Below are positions 27,042-34,876 of a stretch of DNA of 64,000 nt, one piece after another. Under the pieces are notes generated by a model. The model was not told the DNA's origin and did not search any database. It was given only the letters and a program-made list of their open reading frames with translations. The translations under genes were made by a program, and so were the position numbers. The first letter of the stretch is position 1. Each line of letters opens with the position of its first letter. Source of the DNA: an uncultured Acidimicrobiales bacterium (lineage in GTDB: Bacteria > Actinomycetota > Acidimicrobiia > Acidimicrobiales > SZUA-35); the NCBI GenBank assembly GCA_938002965.1, contig CALKZY010000008.1, positions 62,001 to 126,000 of the forward strand, written 5' to 3'.

Positions 27042-27881
27042 GTGTTCTTTATCGCCGGTTCGATACCGTGGACGCTCTTGTTGGACGAAACCTCCACCTG
27101 CTACCGCCACTCACAAAACAAGGCTGCCGTGGCCTGTCAACGGTGTGAGCGACCGATCTGCACAGAGTGCATGACTCCGGCGTCCATTGGTTTTCACTGC
27201 CCCGAGTGCGTGTCTGAGCACAGCCAGACCGTGTACCGGGCTCAGGACATCATGGACCGGCGACCCCCGTTGACCACGGCCCTGATCGTCGCCAACGTCG
27301 TGGCCTTCGTGGCTCAGATCGCGTCACAGGGTCTGGTAACCGAGCTAGGTCTGCTGTGGGGCCCGGGCATTCGTGCCGGCGAGCTGTGGCGAATCGTGAC
27401 CGGCGGCTTCCTTCACTCCGGTCTGCTACATCTTGGTTTCAACATGTACGCCCTGTGGATCTTCGGGCCCAACCTGGAGAAGGGCCTGGGAACGGTCCGC
27501 TTCGGCATCATTTATCTGGCCGGCCTCTTGGGCGGATCGATGGCCGTGCTGGCCTTCAACTTTAGCCAGCCGACTCTGGGAGCGTCAGGAGCGGTTCTTG
27601 GTTTAGCCGGCGGCCTTTCGGCTGTCTTGTGGGCCCGAGGCATAAACATCTTCAAGACCTCACTATCAGCCATTCTGTTGATCAACCTGGCTCTGCCTAT
27701 TCTCTTCCCCGGGATTTCGTTCTGGGGGCACCTGGGTGGCATCGTCGCCGGGTTCATCGCCGGAGCCATTTTGACTTGGCTGCCGAAGCGGTCGGGGCTG
27801 AGCGAGGCTACCGCTCGTCTCTTGGGCATGGGATTCACCGCGCTGTTGTTGGTCGGCGCCGTCGTCGTCGCGCTCGGGTAG
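27042..27881 (+). CDS. Rhomboid intramembrane serine protease with N-terminal B-box-like zinc finger
   Basis: A 279-residue protein. The N-terminal 60 residues carry a cysteine/histidine array (C20, H23, C32, C35, C40, C43, C53, C56, H60), the B-box-like finger seen in many actinobacterial rhomboids. Six to seven membrane helices follow. The catalytic serine sits in G-A-S-G-A-V-L-G, the histidine in W-G-H-L-G-G, and the oxyanion region is H-L-G-F-N-M-Y-A. It should cleave membrane-protein helices; the substrate is unknown. The start is uncertain: GTG 27042, or a TTG at 27078 that lies 8 nt after TACCGT. Confidence 0.88.
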   Translation: MFFIAGSIPWTLLLDETSTCYRHSQNKAAVACQRCERPICTECMTPASIGFHCPECVSEHSQTVYRAQDIMDRRPPLTTALIVANVVAFVAQIASQGLVTELGLLWGPGIRAGELWRIVTGGFLHSGLLHLGFNMYALWIFGPNLEKGLGTVRFGIIYLAGLLGGSMAVLAFNFSQPTLGASGAVLGLAGGLSAVLWARGINIFKTSLSAILLINLALPILFPGISFWGHLGGIVAGFIAGAILTWLPKRSGLSEATARLLGMGFTALLLVGAVVVALG

Positions 27882-27894
27882 GCGTCGGGCCGTG

Positions 27895-28575
27895 TTAGTC
27901 GGCTACTTCCAACTCTCGCTGTAGGAACTCTCTCGTTCGAGTCCAGGCCAGGTCGGCGGCCTCGGCATCGAAGTGGTCGCCATCTTCGAAGAACCAATGA
28001 TGACTACCGGGGTACAGGTGGAACTCGGTGTCTCGCCCGCCGAGGCGGATAAACGACTCGGTTACCACCCGATCTTCTTCACTGACCATGTGATCGTCGG
28101 AACCGAAATGTCCCTGATAGACGGCGGTGGCCTCATCGAAGTCGATTGACTGAGCGCCATAGAAGCTGACGACGGCTTTGACTGCATCAGGGAGTCGGGC
28201 TGAAAGCCACATGGCCAGCGACGCTCCCATCGAGAAGCCGACAACCCCGATCGGCTTCGCTGCATCGGCCGAGGCAGCCCGGAGAGCATGAGCTGAGGAG
28301 ATAACCAAACCTGACAGTTCGTCGGCGTTGGTACCGGCCAGGACCGCTTCACCCTCGGCCGCGGTTGCGGGGTGGACACCGTCCATGAGGTCCGGGGCCA
28401 GCACGGTATAGCCTTCACCGGCCAGTCGTCGACAGAACTCTCTGACCCACTCGTTCAAGCCCCACCACGAATGAAGGACCAGTACGCCTGGTCCCTGTTT
28501 GCCGCCCGGCGGGTCGACAAGGAACGCCTCCCCGGCGGTCCGATTGGTGAAAGGCGATTTCGGCTCACTGCTCAT
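27895..28575 (-). CDS. Dienelactone hydrolase family protein
   Basis: A 226-residue alpha/beta hydrolase of the dienelactone hydrolase type. H-S-W-W-G-L-N opens the active-site region, the nucleophile region is G-F-S-M-G-A-S, where dienelactone hydrolases normally have G-x-C-x-G (here Ser replaces Cys), and the catalytic His lies in G-S-H-H-W-F-F. A serine nucleophile suggests a general carboxylesterase. The frame is open further upstream to 28644, but the ATG at 28575, 8 nt after TAGAGT, gives the normal family N-terminus. Confidence 0.82.
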   Translation of the reverse strand: MSSEPKSPFTNRTAGEAFLVDPPGGKQGPGVLVLHSWWGLNEWVREFCRRLAGEGYTVLAPDLMDGVHPATAAEGEAVLAGTNADELSGLVISSAHALRAASADAAKPIGVVGFSMGASLAMWLSARLPDAVKAVVSFYGAQSIDFDEATAVYQGHFGSDDHMVSEEDRVVTESFIRLGGRDTEFHLYPGSHHWFFEDGDHFDAEAADLAWTRTREFLQRELEVAD

Positions 28576-28583
28576 CGGGATCG

Positions 28584-28589
28584 ACTCTA
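28584..28589 (-). promoter_or_regulatory. -10 box (leaderless) for the dienelactone hydrolase gene
   Basis: TAGAGT on the minus strand ends 8 nt before the ATG at 28575. Confidence 0.4.
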
Positions 28590-28707
28590 CTCCTCTGTCA
28601 CCCCGGGGCTTCAAGTTAGGTCTGCAACCTCGCTCGCCGACCACTGTCCTCGATGGCCTCCAACGAAGGCAAATAGCCTGTGGGCAGTGTCAACGAACGA
28701 TATGGCC

Positions 28708-28713
28708 TACCCT
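28708..28713 (+). promoter_or_regulatory. -10 box (leaderless) for the YihY-family gene
   Basis: TACCCT ends 7 nt before the in-frame GTG at 28721, where homology to YihY proteins also begins. Confidence 0.5.
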
Positions 28714-28720
28714 TGTACCC

Positions 28721-29791
28721 GTGAGTAGAGGGCCCTTAGGCTGGATTTCATCGGCGGGCCGTTTTGTATGGGATGTCGGCAAGCGGTGGTACTACGGCCG
28801 TGTCGGCGATCTGGCGGCCAGTGTCACTTTCTGGCTGATTATCTCGTTGCCAGCGACGGTTCTTGCCTTGTTGGCCGCTCTCGGCCCGATTGACAGGTTG
28901 TTCGGGTTCGTGACCCAACGACTCTCGGCCGATGACGTTGAACTGCAGAGTCGCATCGAAGGTGAAGTGACGATTTTCATCGAGCGGGTGCTCACCGATG
29001 ACAGTGGAGAAATTCAAGCAACAGTGGCCAGCCTTTTCGAGCGGTCGAGCCCGGGGTTGTTGACCTTGTCGGTTGCCATCATGTTCTGGTCCATCAGCCG
29101 CGGCTTCGCCGGCCTCATTCGCGCCCTAGAGGACATTTACGATGTGGCGGCCGATGAGCGCCGTCCCTGGTATGTCACCAGAGTGGTGGCCGTGGTGCTG
29201 GGTATCGGCAGTGTGCTCGTTCCGATCCCCCTGATTGTCATGGATCAGTTCTTGTGGCAACCACTTGGGGACTCGGCGTTGATCGACGCCTTCCGCCTGT
29301 TGGTGGCCGTGACCGTCTTGATTCTGTGGGCTTCGGTCGTCTATCACTTTGGCCCGGGCACAAGAAACAGCTGGGCTTACGACCTGCCCGGCGCCGTGGT
29401 AGCTGCCCTCTTGTGGTGGTTGCTCACTGCCGGGTTCAGTCGGTACGTCGACCTGACCCAGCGGGCTGAAGGAGCCAACGAGATTCGAGCTGCAGTGGGT
29501 GCCGGTCTGCTGGCGCTGACTTGGATGTGGTTGGCGGCCCAGGTGTTGCTTATCGGTGGTGCCGTCAACTACCTGTTCGGTGAGCGGCTGGGCATCAGTC
29601 GCAACCGGCGAGACTGGTCGCTGTCCGATGTCGTCAACCGCAGTACCGGTGAACTCAAGCGCATCATGTCCACCGAGTCCGACTCAACCCAGCCGACGTC
29701 GGGGAACGATTTGCCTCTGGGCGGCAACGGAGCACGGGTGGCGAATGGGGCCGTGACCCGCCGCGAGCGCAAGGCGGCGAGCGGCTGGTAG
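28721..29791 (+). CDS. YihY/BrkB family inner-membrane protein
   Basis: A 356-residue multi-pass membrane protein. The start of homology, W-Y-Y-G-R-V-G-D-L-A-A-S-V-T-F-W, the central F-G-P-G-T-R-N-S-W-A-Y-D-L-P-G-A-V motif and about six helices are typical of the YihY (formerly ribonuclease BN) family, whose molecular role is unsettled. A hydrophilic tail of about 70 residues ends the protein. The frame extends to 28499, but the preceding 74 residues overlap the divergent hydrolase gene and look non-coding; GTG 28721 is preferred. Confidence 0.87.
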   Translation: MSRGPLGWISSAGRFVWDVGKRWYYGRVGDLAASVTFWLIISLPATVLALLAALGPIDRLFGFVTQRLSADDVELQSRIEGEVTIFIERVLTDDSGEIQATVASLFERSSPGLLTLSVAIMFWSISRGFAGLIRALEDIYDVAADERRPWYVTRVVAVVLGIGSVLVPIPLIVMDQFLWQPLGDSALIDAFRLLVAVTVLILWASVVYHFGPGTRNSWAYDLPGAVVAALLWWLLTAGFSRYVDLTQRAEGANEIRAAVGAGLLALTWMWLAAQVLLIGGAVNYLFGERLGISRNRRDWSLSDVVNRSTGELKRIMSTESDSTQPTSGNDLPLGGNGARVANGAVTRRERKAASGW

Positions 29792-29869
29792 CCGATGGTC
29801 CTAGTTCGTCGTGGCCTCGGGCGCCTTGAGGTGGCCGGCGGTCGATGGAAGCGGCTTGACCTCCGGCGG

Positions 29870-29875
29870 TAGCAT
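29870..29875 (+). promoter_or_regulatory. -10 box (leaderless) for the alpha-hydroxy-acid oxidase gene
   Basis: TAGCAT ends exactly 6 nt before the ATG at 29882, selecting that ATG over the GTG three bases upstream. Confidence 0.5.
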
Positions 29876-29881
29876 GAGGTG

Positions 29882-31165
29882 ATGGGGTTCATCGAGTCTT
29901 TCCGGGCAGTGGCCCGTTTCCGTCGGCCGGAGTTTGACAGCACGAAGAGACGTCTGTCGCGTTCGGCATCGGTGGAGGACTTGCGGCTGATGGCTAAGAA
30001 GCGCCTGCCTGCCGGTGTGTTCCATTACATCGACGGCGGCGCCGAGGATGAGCGCACTCTGTTTCGCAACAGTGACGGATTCTCCAGGCTTGAGTTTCGA
30101 CCCCGAGTGCTGCGCGACGTCTCCGACATAGACACTTCTACCACGCTGTTCGGTGAGCGGCGACCGTTGCCTTTGATTCTGGCGCCGACCGGTTTCACCC
30201 GTATCGCCGATCCCCAGGGCGAGCTTGCGGTGGCCCGCTCGGCCGCCCGCCGAAATATTCCCTACGGCCTCTCCACTTTGTCGACTCGATCTATTGAGGA
30301 AGTGGCGGCGGTGTCCGACGGTCCTAAATGGTTCCAGGTGTACACCTGGAAGGATCGGGCGATGGTCAAAGAAATGATCGATCGTGCCGCTGCGGCCGGC
30401 TACGAGGCACTGTGGTTGACAGTCGACACTGCCATCCTCGGTCGGAGGGAGCGGGACGTCCGTCTGGGCATGACGCTGCCGCCTAAGCTTGGTCTTGACA
30501 CCATCGTCGAAGGCATCCGTCATCCGGCGTGGACGTGGGGACTTTTGCGCAACGAGCCGATCACCTTCTCCAACGTGACCGGTATGGCCGACCTCGACGG
30601 CACCAGCGCGGTGTCGTTAAGCGAGTACATCAACAGTCAGTTCGACTCGTCGCTGTCGTGGGAAGATGTTGAATGGCTCCGCTCGGTCTGGAGCGGCCCG
30701 ATCATCATCAAAGGCATCCAGACGGTTGAGGACGCCAAGCTGGCGGTTGAAAGTGGAGTAGAGGGAATCGCCTTGTCGAATCACGGCGGACGCCAGCTTG
30801 ACGACGCCCCGGCCATTGTCGAACTCATTGAACCGGTGGCGCAGGCCGTCGGCGGGCAGATCTCGGTCATCGCCGACGGCGGGGTCCGGCGCGGAAGCGA
30901 CATTGTGAAAGCGCTGGCGCTGGGAGCCGATGCGGTGATGGCGGGTAGAGCGTATCTGTATGCTCTTGGGGCGGCCGGAGAGCCGGGTGTCGACCATGTG
31001 CTCGACTTCCTGACCGAAGGGATGCGCCGGGCAATGGCTTTGAGTGGCTGCCAGACTGTCAATGACATCAGCCGGGATCTTGTCACCTGGAGACCGCTCA
31101 ACAGAGTACCGACTCCGACCACCATCGACCGTAGGCAAGCCGTTGCCTCAGTCGAACGTCCTTAG
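29882..31165 (+). CDS. FMN-dependent alpha-hydroxy-acid dehydrogenase/oxidase
   Basis: A 427-residue FMN TIM-barrel enzyme of the lactate dehydrogenase/glycolate oxidase family. The N-terminal F-H-Y-I-D-G-G-A-E-D-E, the P-L-I-L-A-P-T-G-F FMN strand, the active-site S-N-H-G-G-R-Q-L-D with its catalytic His and Arg, and the phosphate-binding A-D-G-G-V-R-R-G-S-D are all present. It would oxidise a 2-hydroxy acid to the keto acid. The same family includes MftD of mycofactocin clusters, but no other mycofactocin gene is in view, so a lactate-like substrate is as likely. Confidence 0.88.
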   Translation: MGFIESFRAVARFRRPEFDSTKRRLSRSASVEDLRLMAKKRLPAGVFHYIDGGAEDERTLFRNSDGFSRLEFRPRVLRDVSDIDTSTTLFGERRPLPLILAPTGFTRIADPQGELAVARSAARRNIPYGLSTLSTRSIEEVAAVSDGPKWFQVYTWKDRAMVKEMIDRAAAAGYEALWLTVDTAILGRRERDVRLGMTLPPKLGLDTIVEGIRHPAWTWGLLRNEPITFSNVTGMADLDGTSAVSLSEYINSQFDSSLSWEDVEWLRSVWSGPIIIKGIQTVEDAKLAVESGVEGIALSNHGGRQLDDAPAIVELIEPVAQAVGGQISVIADGGVRRGSDIVKALALGADAVMAGRAYLYALGAAGEPGVDHVLDFLTEGMRRAMALSGCQTVNDISRDLVTWRPLNRVPTPTTIDRRQAVASVERP

Positions 31166-31178
31166 GATCTACAGCTAG

Positions 31179-31799
31179 ATGGCCAAACCAATTCAGCTCG
31201 AGTTCGTCATGTCCGGCGATCGGGTCGAGGCCCTTCCCGACACCAACGCCGAAGTCGCCATTGTCGGACGGTCCAACGTCGGCAAGTCCTCATTGGTGAA
31301 CGCACTTTCCAGTCGGAAGCGACTCGCTCACGTTTCCAATACTCCCGGTCGAACGCGGTTACTGAACCTGTTTACGTTGGTCGATCCAAAACAGGATTCC
31401 GGGCAACGACCCTCTCGGCTGCAGGCTTCAGTGATGGATCTCCCCGGCTACGGCTATGCGGTGACCTCCAAACAAATGCGGGCCGACTGGCAGTCCATGA
31501 TCGAGCGGTACCTGCTGGAGCGGGAGAATCTTGACATGATCATCGTGCTGGTCGACGGCGCCATCGGACCGACGAATCTCGATGTTCAAATGCTGGATTG
31601 GTTGCGGGCCAACGGGCTCCCGCACTCGGTCGTCGCCACTAAACACGACAAAGTTAAGTCGTCCAAACGGGACAAGCGTCGCAAGGAGTTGGCCGCTGGT
31701 TGCGATCTCGAAGTGAGAGATCCCATCTGGGTCAGCGCCCGAACCGGAGTTGGGGTCGACCGCCTCCGAGGCCTCTTGATGTCGTGGCTTCAGAGTTGA
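31179..31799 (+). CDS. engB: Ribosome-biogenesis GTP-binding protein
   Basis: A 206-residue TrmE-Era-EngA-YihA-type GTPase. The P-loop G-R-S-N-V-G-K-S is at 30-37, the G3 motif D-L-P-G-Y-G at 87-92 and the G4 motif T-K-H-D at 154-157. It helps assemble the large ribosomal subunit. A short hydrophilic insertion (residues about 70-82) lies between G2 and G3. It begins 13 nt after the oxidase stop codon and is probably co-transcribed with it. A 7-bp hairpin (31805-31811 with 31821-31827) follows the gene. Confidence 0.93.
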   Translation: MAKPIQLEFVMSGDRVEALPDTNAEVAIVGRSNVGKSSLVNALSSRKRLAHVSNTPGRTRLLNLFTLVDPKQDSGQRPSRLQASVMDLPGYGYAVTSKQMRADWQSMIERYLLERENLDMIIVLVDGAIGPTNLDVQMLDWLRANGLPHSVVATKHDKVKSSKRDKRRKELAAGCDLEVRDPIWVSARTGVGVDRLRGLLMSWLQS

Positions 31800-31916
31800 A
31801 ATTGCAACGATCATCCGACAATCGTTGACATGGCGGTCAATCGGCGGAAAGATAAGGTCAACGCAGTTGCGGATGGCGGAGTAATTCCATTTATCCCTCG
31901 TTTCGCCAGGCGGACT

Positions 31917-31931
31917 AGTACTTGTAGTACT
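31917..31931. repeat. Paired AGTACT palindromes
   Basis: AGTACT occurs twice, separated by TGT, between engB and the TY-Chap-like gene. The element is a self-complementary pair that could be a protein site or part of a hairpin; no function is assigned. Confidence 0.3.
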
Positions 31932-32010
31932 GGTCAGTCAACACAACCGCAGGTGGCACAGTGAGTCGCTTCCAATGGATTACCGAACAAGCAGCTTTCA
32001 GGAAGGCGTA

Positions 32011-32781
32011 GTGAGCTACGACTTCATCGTTTGGGTTGGCGCCCAACCTCTTTCCAATGCTCACGCCGCCTCTGAGTTTAAACGAACCAAAAATTCGACG
32101 TCGCCCGGACATCACGACCCGGTCCCGGTACTCCACGATTACGTGATGGAGCTGACGTCGGTATGCCCCGAGCGAGGGCGTCCCGGGGGGCTCGACAGTC
32201 CGTGGCTCGACTCGCCTCTGATGGATCAGGCCAACGAGTCGATCTTCTACATCAGGGTTGAAGATCAGCGGGCCACCGATGTGGCCAATCTGTTGGAGTC
32301 CACGGTTCGAGGTCGAAACCTTGTCGTGTTCGACCCACAGTTGGGTGAACTGGTCCCCTCAGCGGTCCGTAGCGAACGCACAACAAAGTTCCAGCTGCCG
32401 AGGCCCAACGAACTGGAGATGCACCTGGTGGCCCTGCTCAGCGAGCATATGGCTGCTCCGTGGGCCATGGTCGGTGTCATAGAGCACGTGCGCTCCGGTA
32501 CCTATGTTCAGTGGATGACCGATCGAGGGTCGTTGACCCTTGAGGTTCAGGGCAACACCAATGTTCCCGAAGGCTTCCAGCTTTCGGGCCCGGCCTTGGA
32601 ACGACTTCACGCCCTGGGGTTTGAACATGGCGAACCGAATTGGCGTAGGCAGTGGACCCACCATCACGGCCTGGTCGAGGAAGCCGTCCCAGTCGTCACC
32701 GACGTGATGTACAACGTTCGGGACCTGCCGATGGGCGACGGCATCGCCATACAAACCTTCCCCGCTGCACCGCCCCAGTAG
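32011..32781 (+). CDS. Conserved actinobacterial hypothetical, TY-Chap-like domain
   Basis: A 256-residue soluble protein with no signal peptide or membrane helix. The N-terminal Y-D-F-I-V-W segment resembles a conserved actinobacterial module, and the C-terminal half (P-N-E-L-E-M-H-L, T-Y-V-Q-W-M-T-D-R-G-S-L-T-L-E-V-Q-G-N, then L-x-x-L-G-F and N-W) resembles TY-Chap-type domains. The family assignment comes from pattern memory and is moderate. The role is unknown. The frame opens at 31975, but the GTG at 32011 has GGAAGG at 4-nt spacing. Its stop is 6 nt from the stop of the convergent regulator gene. Confidence 0.6.
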   Translation: MSYDFIVWVGAQPLSNAHAASEFKRTKNSTSPGHHDPVPVLHDYVMELTSVCPERGRPGGLDSPWLDSPLMDQANESIFYIRVEDQRATDVANLLESTVRGRNLVVFDPQLGELVPSAVRSERTTKFQLPRPNELEMHLVALLSEHMAAPWAMVGVIEHVRSGTYVQWMTDRGSLTLEVQGNTNVPEGFQLSGPALERLHALGFEHGEPNWRRQWTHHHGLVEEAVPVVTDVMYNVRDLPMGDGIAIQTFPAAPPQ

Positions 32782-32787
32782 GTCGAC

Positions 32788-33420
32788 TTAGACCAGTCGA
32801 CGGTTGGCGGCCCAGGCGGCCAGCTCATTGCGGCTCGACAGCTGCAGTTTGCGCAGCACGGCCGAGGCGTGACTCTCCACGGTCTTGATCGATATCGAGA
32901 GGCGGCGGGCTATCTCCTTGTAGGCGTAGCCGCGGGCCAGTAAGCGCATGACCTCTTGCTCTCGAACCGTCAACTCGTCCAGCTCCGGGTTGGTTGATGT
33001 TTCCAGCTCAGTAGAGAAGGCGTCCAGCACGAAACCGGCGAGGCGAGGGGAGAACACGGCGTCGCCGCTGCTGACCCGACTGACGGCATCGATCAGGTCG
33101 TCGCCTTCGATGGCCTTGGTCACGTAGCCTCTGGCCCCACTTCGGATGACATTGATGACATCGGTGGCGGCATCGGAAACCGATAGGGCCAGGAATCGTG
33201 AGTTGACTCCTTGGGCCACCGCCTTGGCGATGACGTCGGCTGCGGTGCCGTCTGGGAGGTGGACGTCGCAAACGACAACGTCAGGTTTGGTTCGCACAAT
33301 CAGCTCGACGGCTTCGGCCACGCTGGCCGCTTCGCCTGCGATCTCGAAGGCCCTCTCCAATTCTCCTCGGACTCCGGCACGCACCATGGCATGGTCGTCG
33401 ACGACGGCAACACGTATCAC
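32788..33420 (-). CDS. Response regulator, NarL/LuxR family
   Basis: A 210-residue two-component regulator. The receiver domain has the acidic pair Asp8-Asp9, the phosphoacceptor Asp52 in V-V-V-C-D-V-H-L-P-D and a conserved Lys in G-Y-V-T-K. A LuxR-type helix-turn-helix (L-T-V-R-E-Q-E-V-M-R-L-L-A-R-G and K-T-V-E-S-H) ends the protein. Its GTG start overlaps the kinase stop as GTGA, so kinase and regulator are coupled. The four TCAGGG elements upstream of the kinase are a plausible binding site. Confidence 0.92.
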   Translation of the reverse strand: MIRVAVVDDHAMVRAGVRGELERAFEIAGEAASVAEAVELIVRTKPDVVVCDVHLPDGTAADVIAKAVAQGVNSRFLALSVSDAATDVINVIRSGARGYVTKAIEGDDLIDAVSRVSSGDAVFSPRLAGFVLDAFSTELETSTNPELDELTVREQEVMRLLARGYAYKEIARRLSISIKTVESHASAVLRKLQLSSRNELAAWAANRRLV

Positions 33421-34721
33421 TGCTCGTTCTCCAGATCTGTTTGGGGAGGGGCTTCTTCGGCCACCGAGCACGGCAGCGTCAACTCAACCTCGGTGCCGGC
33501 GCCGACCTGGGACTCGATGTGGGCGTTGCCGCCCATTCGCTCCAGTCGTCCGACGATCGATTCTCGGATACCCATTCTGTCCGACGCCACTGCATTGGCA
33601 TCGAACCCCACCCCGTTGTCCCGGATGAACACCTCGATTGAGTCGGCGCTTCGCTCGGCGTAGACGTCCACTGTTTCTGCTCCAGAGTGCTTGGCGGCGT
33701 TGATCATGGCTTCGGTAGTGGCGGCAGCCACAGCCTCAACAACGCCGGTGTCCAAGTCGTGGTTGTCGCCCACGGTGATGACTTCGATGCGGATGCCGTG
33801 GTTCTGTTCTACCCGACTGGCTGCTTGCTCTAGGGCGGGGCCGAGCCGCTGAGATCCGGGCAACTGGGTTTTGGGGTCATACAACCACGCCCGCAGATCA
33901 CGTTCTTGCTGGCGAGCGATTCGAGCGGTGCGGTCGGGATCTTCTGCGTGCTTCTGGATCAGCATCAGGGTTTGCAGCACGGAGTCGTGTAGGTGGGCGG
34001 CCACACGAGCTCGCTCGTCGGCCCGCACTCGTTGCTGACGTTCGTCGTCGAGTTCGGAACCGATTCGAAACAGTGATGGTCCCACGATCAGCGACAGCCC
34101 GGCCAGAATGGCGGCGGTAATGCTGAGAATCCGAATGGTCTGAGTGGCTGGAAGGTTGATGACGGCCATGGCAATGAGGCCACCGGCGGCGACCACGACA
34201 CCGGCTGCGATGCGTAGCGTGGCCGGTATACCTGACTCTTCGTGGCCTCGGCTCCAGGCAATGAGTGCGCCAACCATAACAAAGCCCGCGGGGAGCGCGA
34301 TCCAGTCGATGAACCAGAACCCAAGGGTCCTCAGGAGGAGGGTGACACCGCTGACAACGCAGAAGAGAGCGACATAGCGTTGATTGACTGAACTGGCCTT
34401 CGGCTGTGGGTAGTAGTCGACCATCGACAGCGGAGACCGTGACATCACCACCCAGGCGAGACCGTAGAAGACCAGCCCCCAACCGCCGGACAGTGCTGCG
34501 ATCACCAGGGCCACGCGAACGGCGAGAACATCCACGCCGAGTTCTGCTGCCAACCCGGCCGCCACCCCGCCCCAGACACGACCGTCTGAATGAGTAGGGG
34601 GTATCTGCCAGCGGGCAGGAGGTGCTGGGGGCGGCGACTTGCCATTGTCGCCCGGCCGAACGCCGCGGTTGCGGCCGGCATTGTCGGTATCGATTGTCTG
34701 CGAACCGGTCGTCGTTTCCAT
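33417..34721 (-). CDS. Sensor histidine kinase with N-terminal PspC domain
   Basis: A 434-residue kinase. A PspC-like domain (about 45-95, G-R-V-W-G-G-V-A-A-G-L-A-A-E-L-G-V-D) containing the first membrane helix is followed by four to five more helices. The HisKA_3 phosphoacceptor is in A-A-H-L-H-D-S-V-L-Q-T, and a HATPase domain with N-A-A-K-H-S and D-N-G-V-G-F ends the protein. The order fits LiaS/DesK-type kinases that respond to envelope damage. GGAG lies 7 nt before the ATG. It is divergent from the second PspC protein, so all three genes form one probable stress-response unit. Confidence 0.9.
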   Translation of the reverse strand: METTTGSQTIDTDNAGRNRGVRPGDNGKSPPPAPPARWQIPPTHSDGRVWGGVAAGLAAELGVDVLAVRVALVIAALSGGWGLVFYGLAWVVMSRSPLSMVDYYPQPKASSVNQRYVALFCVVSGVTLLLRTLGFWFIDWIALPAGFVMVGALIAWSRGHEESGIPATLRIAAGVVVAAGGLIAMAVINLPATQTIRILSITAAILAGLSLIVGPSLFRIGSELDDERQQRVRADERARVAAHLHDSVLQTLMLIQKHAEDPDRTARIARQQERDLRAWLYDPKTQLPGSQRLGPALEQAASRVEQNHGIRIEVITVGDNHDLDTGVVEAVAAATTEAMINAAKHSGAETVDVYAERSADSIEVFIRDNGVGFDANAVASDRMGIRESIVGRLERMGGNAHIESQVGAGTEVELTLPCSVAEEAPPQTDLENEQ

Positions 34722-34760
34722 GATCTGACTCCATGATCGCAGAATCGGGAGCGTATCGCA

Positions 34761-34831
34761 TCAGGGCTAACCCCGATCTACCCCTGATTCGGACCCTTAG
34801 CCCCGAGGCGTCGGTCAGGGTATGGTCAGGG
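34761..34831. promoter_or_regulatory. Four TCAGGG elements in the divergent PspC promoter region
   Basis: TCAGGG occurs at 34761-34766, 34815-34820 and 34826-34831, and its complement CCCTGA at 34782-34787. The last two sit in GGTCAGGG direct repeats 11 bp apart, one helical turn. Their place between the kinase and the PspC/LiaF-like gene suits binding by the adjacent response regulator. Confidence 0.45.
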
Positions 34832-34876
34832 AAAGTCCCAATTTCGGTGATTGTCGTTTGGGTGGATGATCGAGAC

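Noticed and set aside
32782..32801. GTCGACT/AGTCGAC hairpin as a terminator
   Set aside because: Only 7 bp, overlaps the regulator stop codon and lacks a T run; kept out of the feature list.
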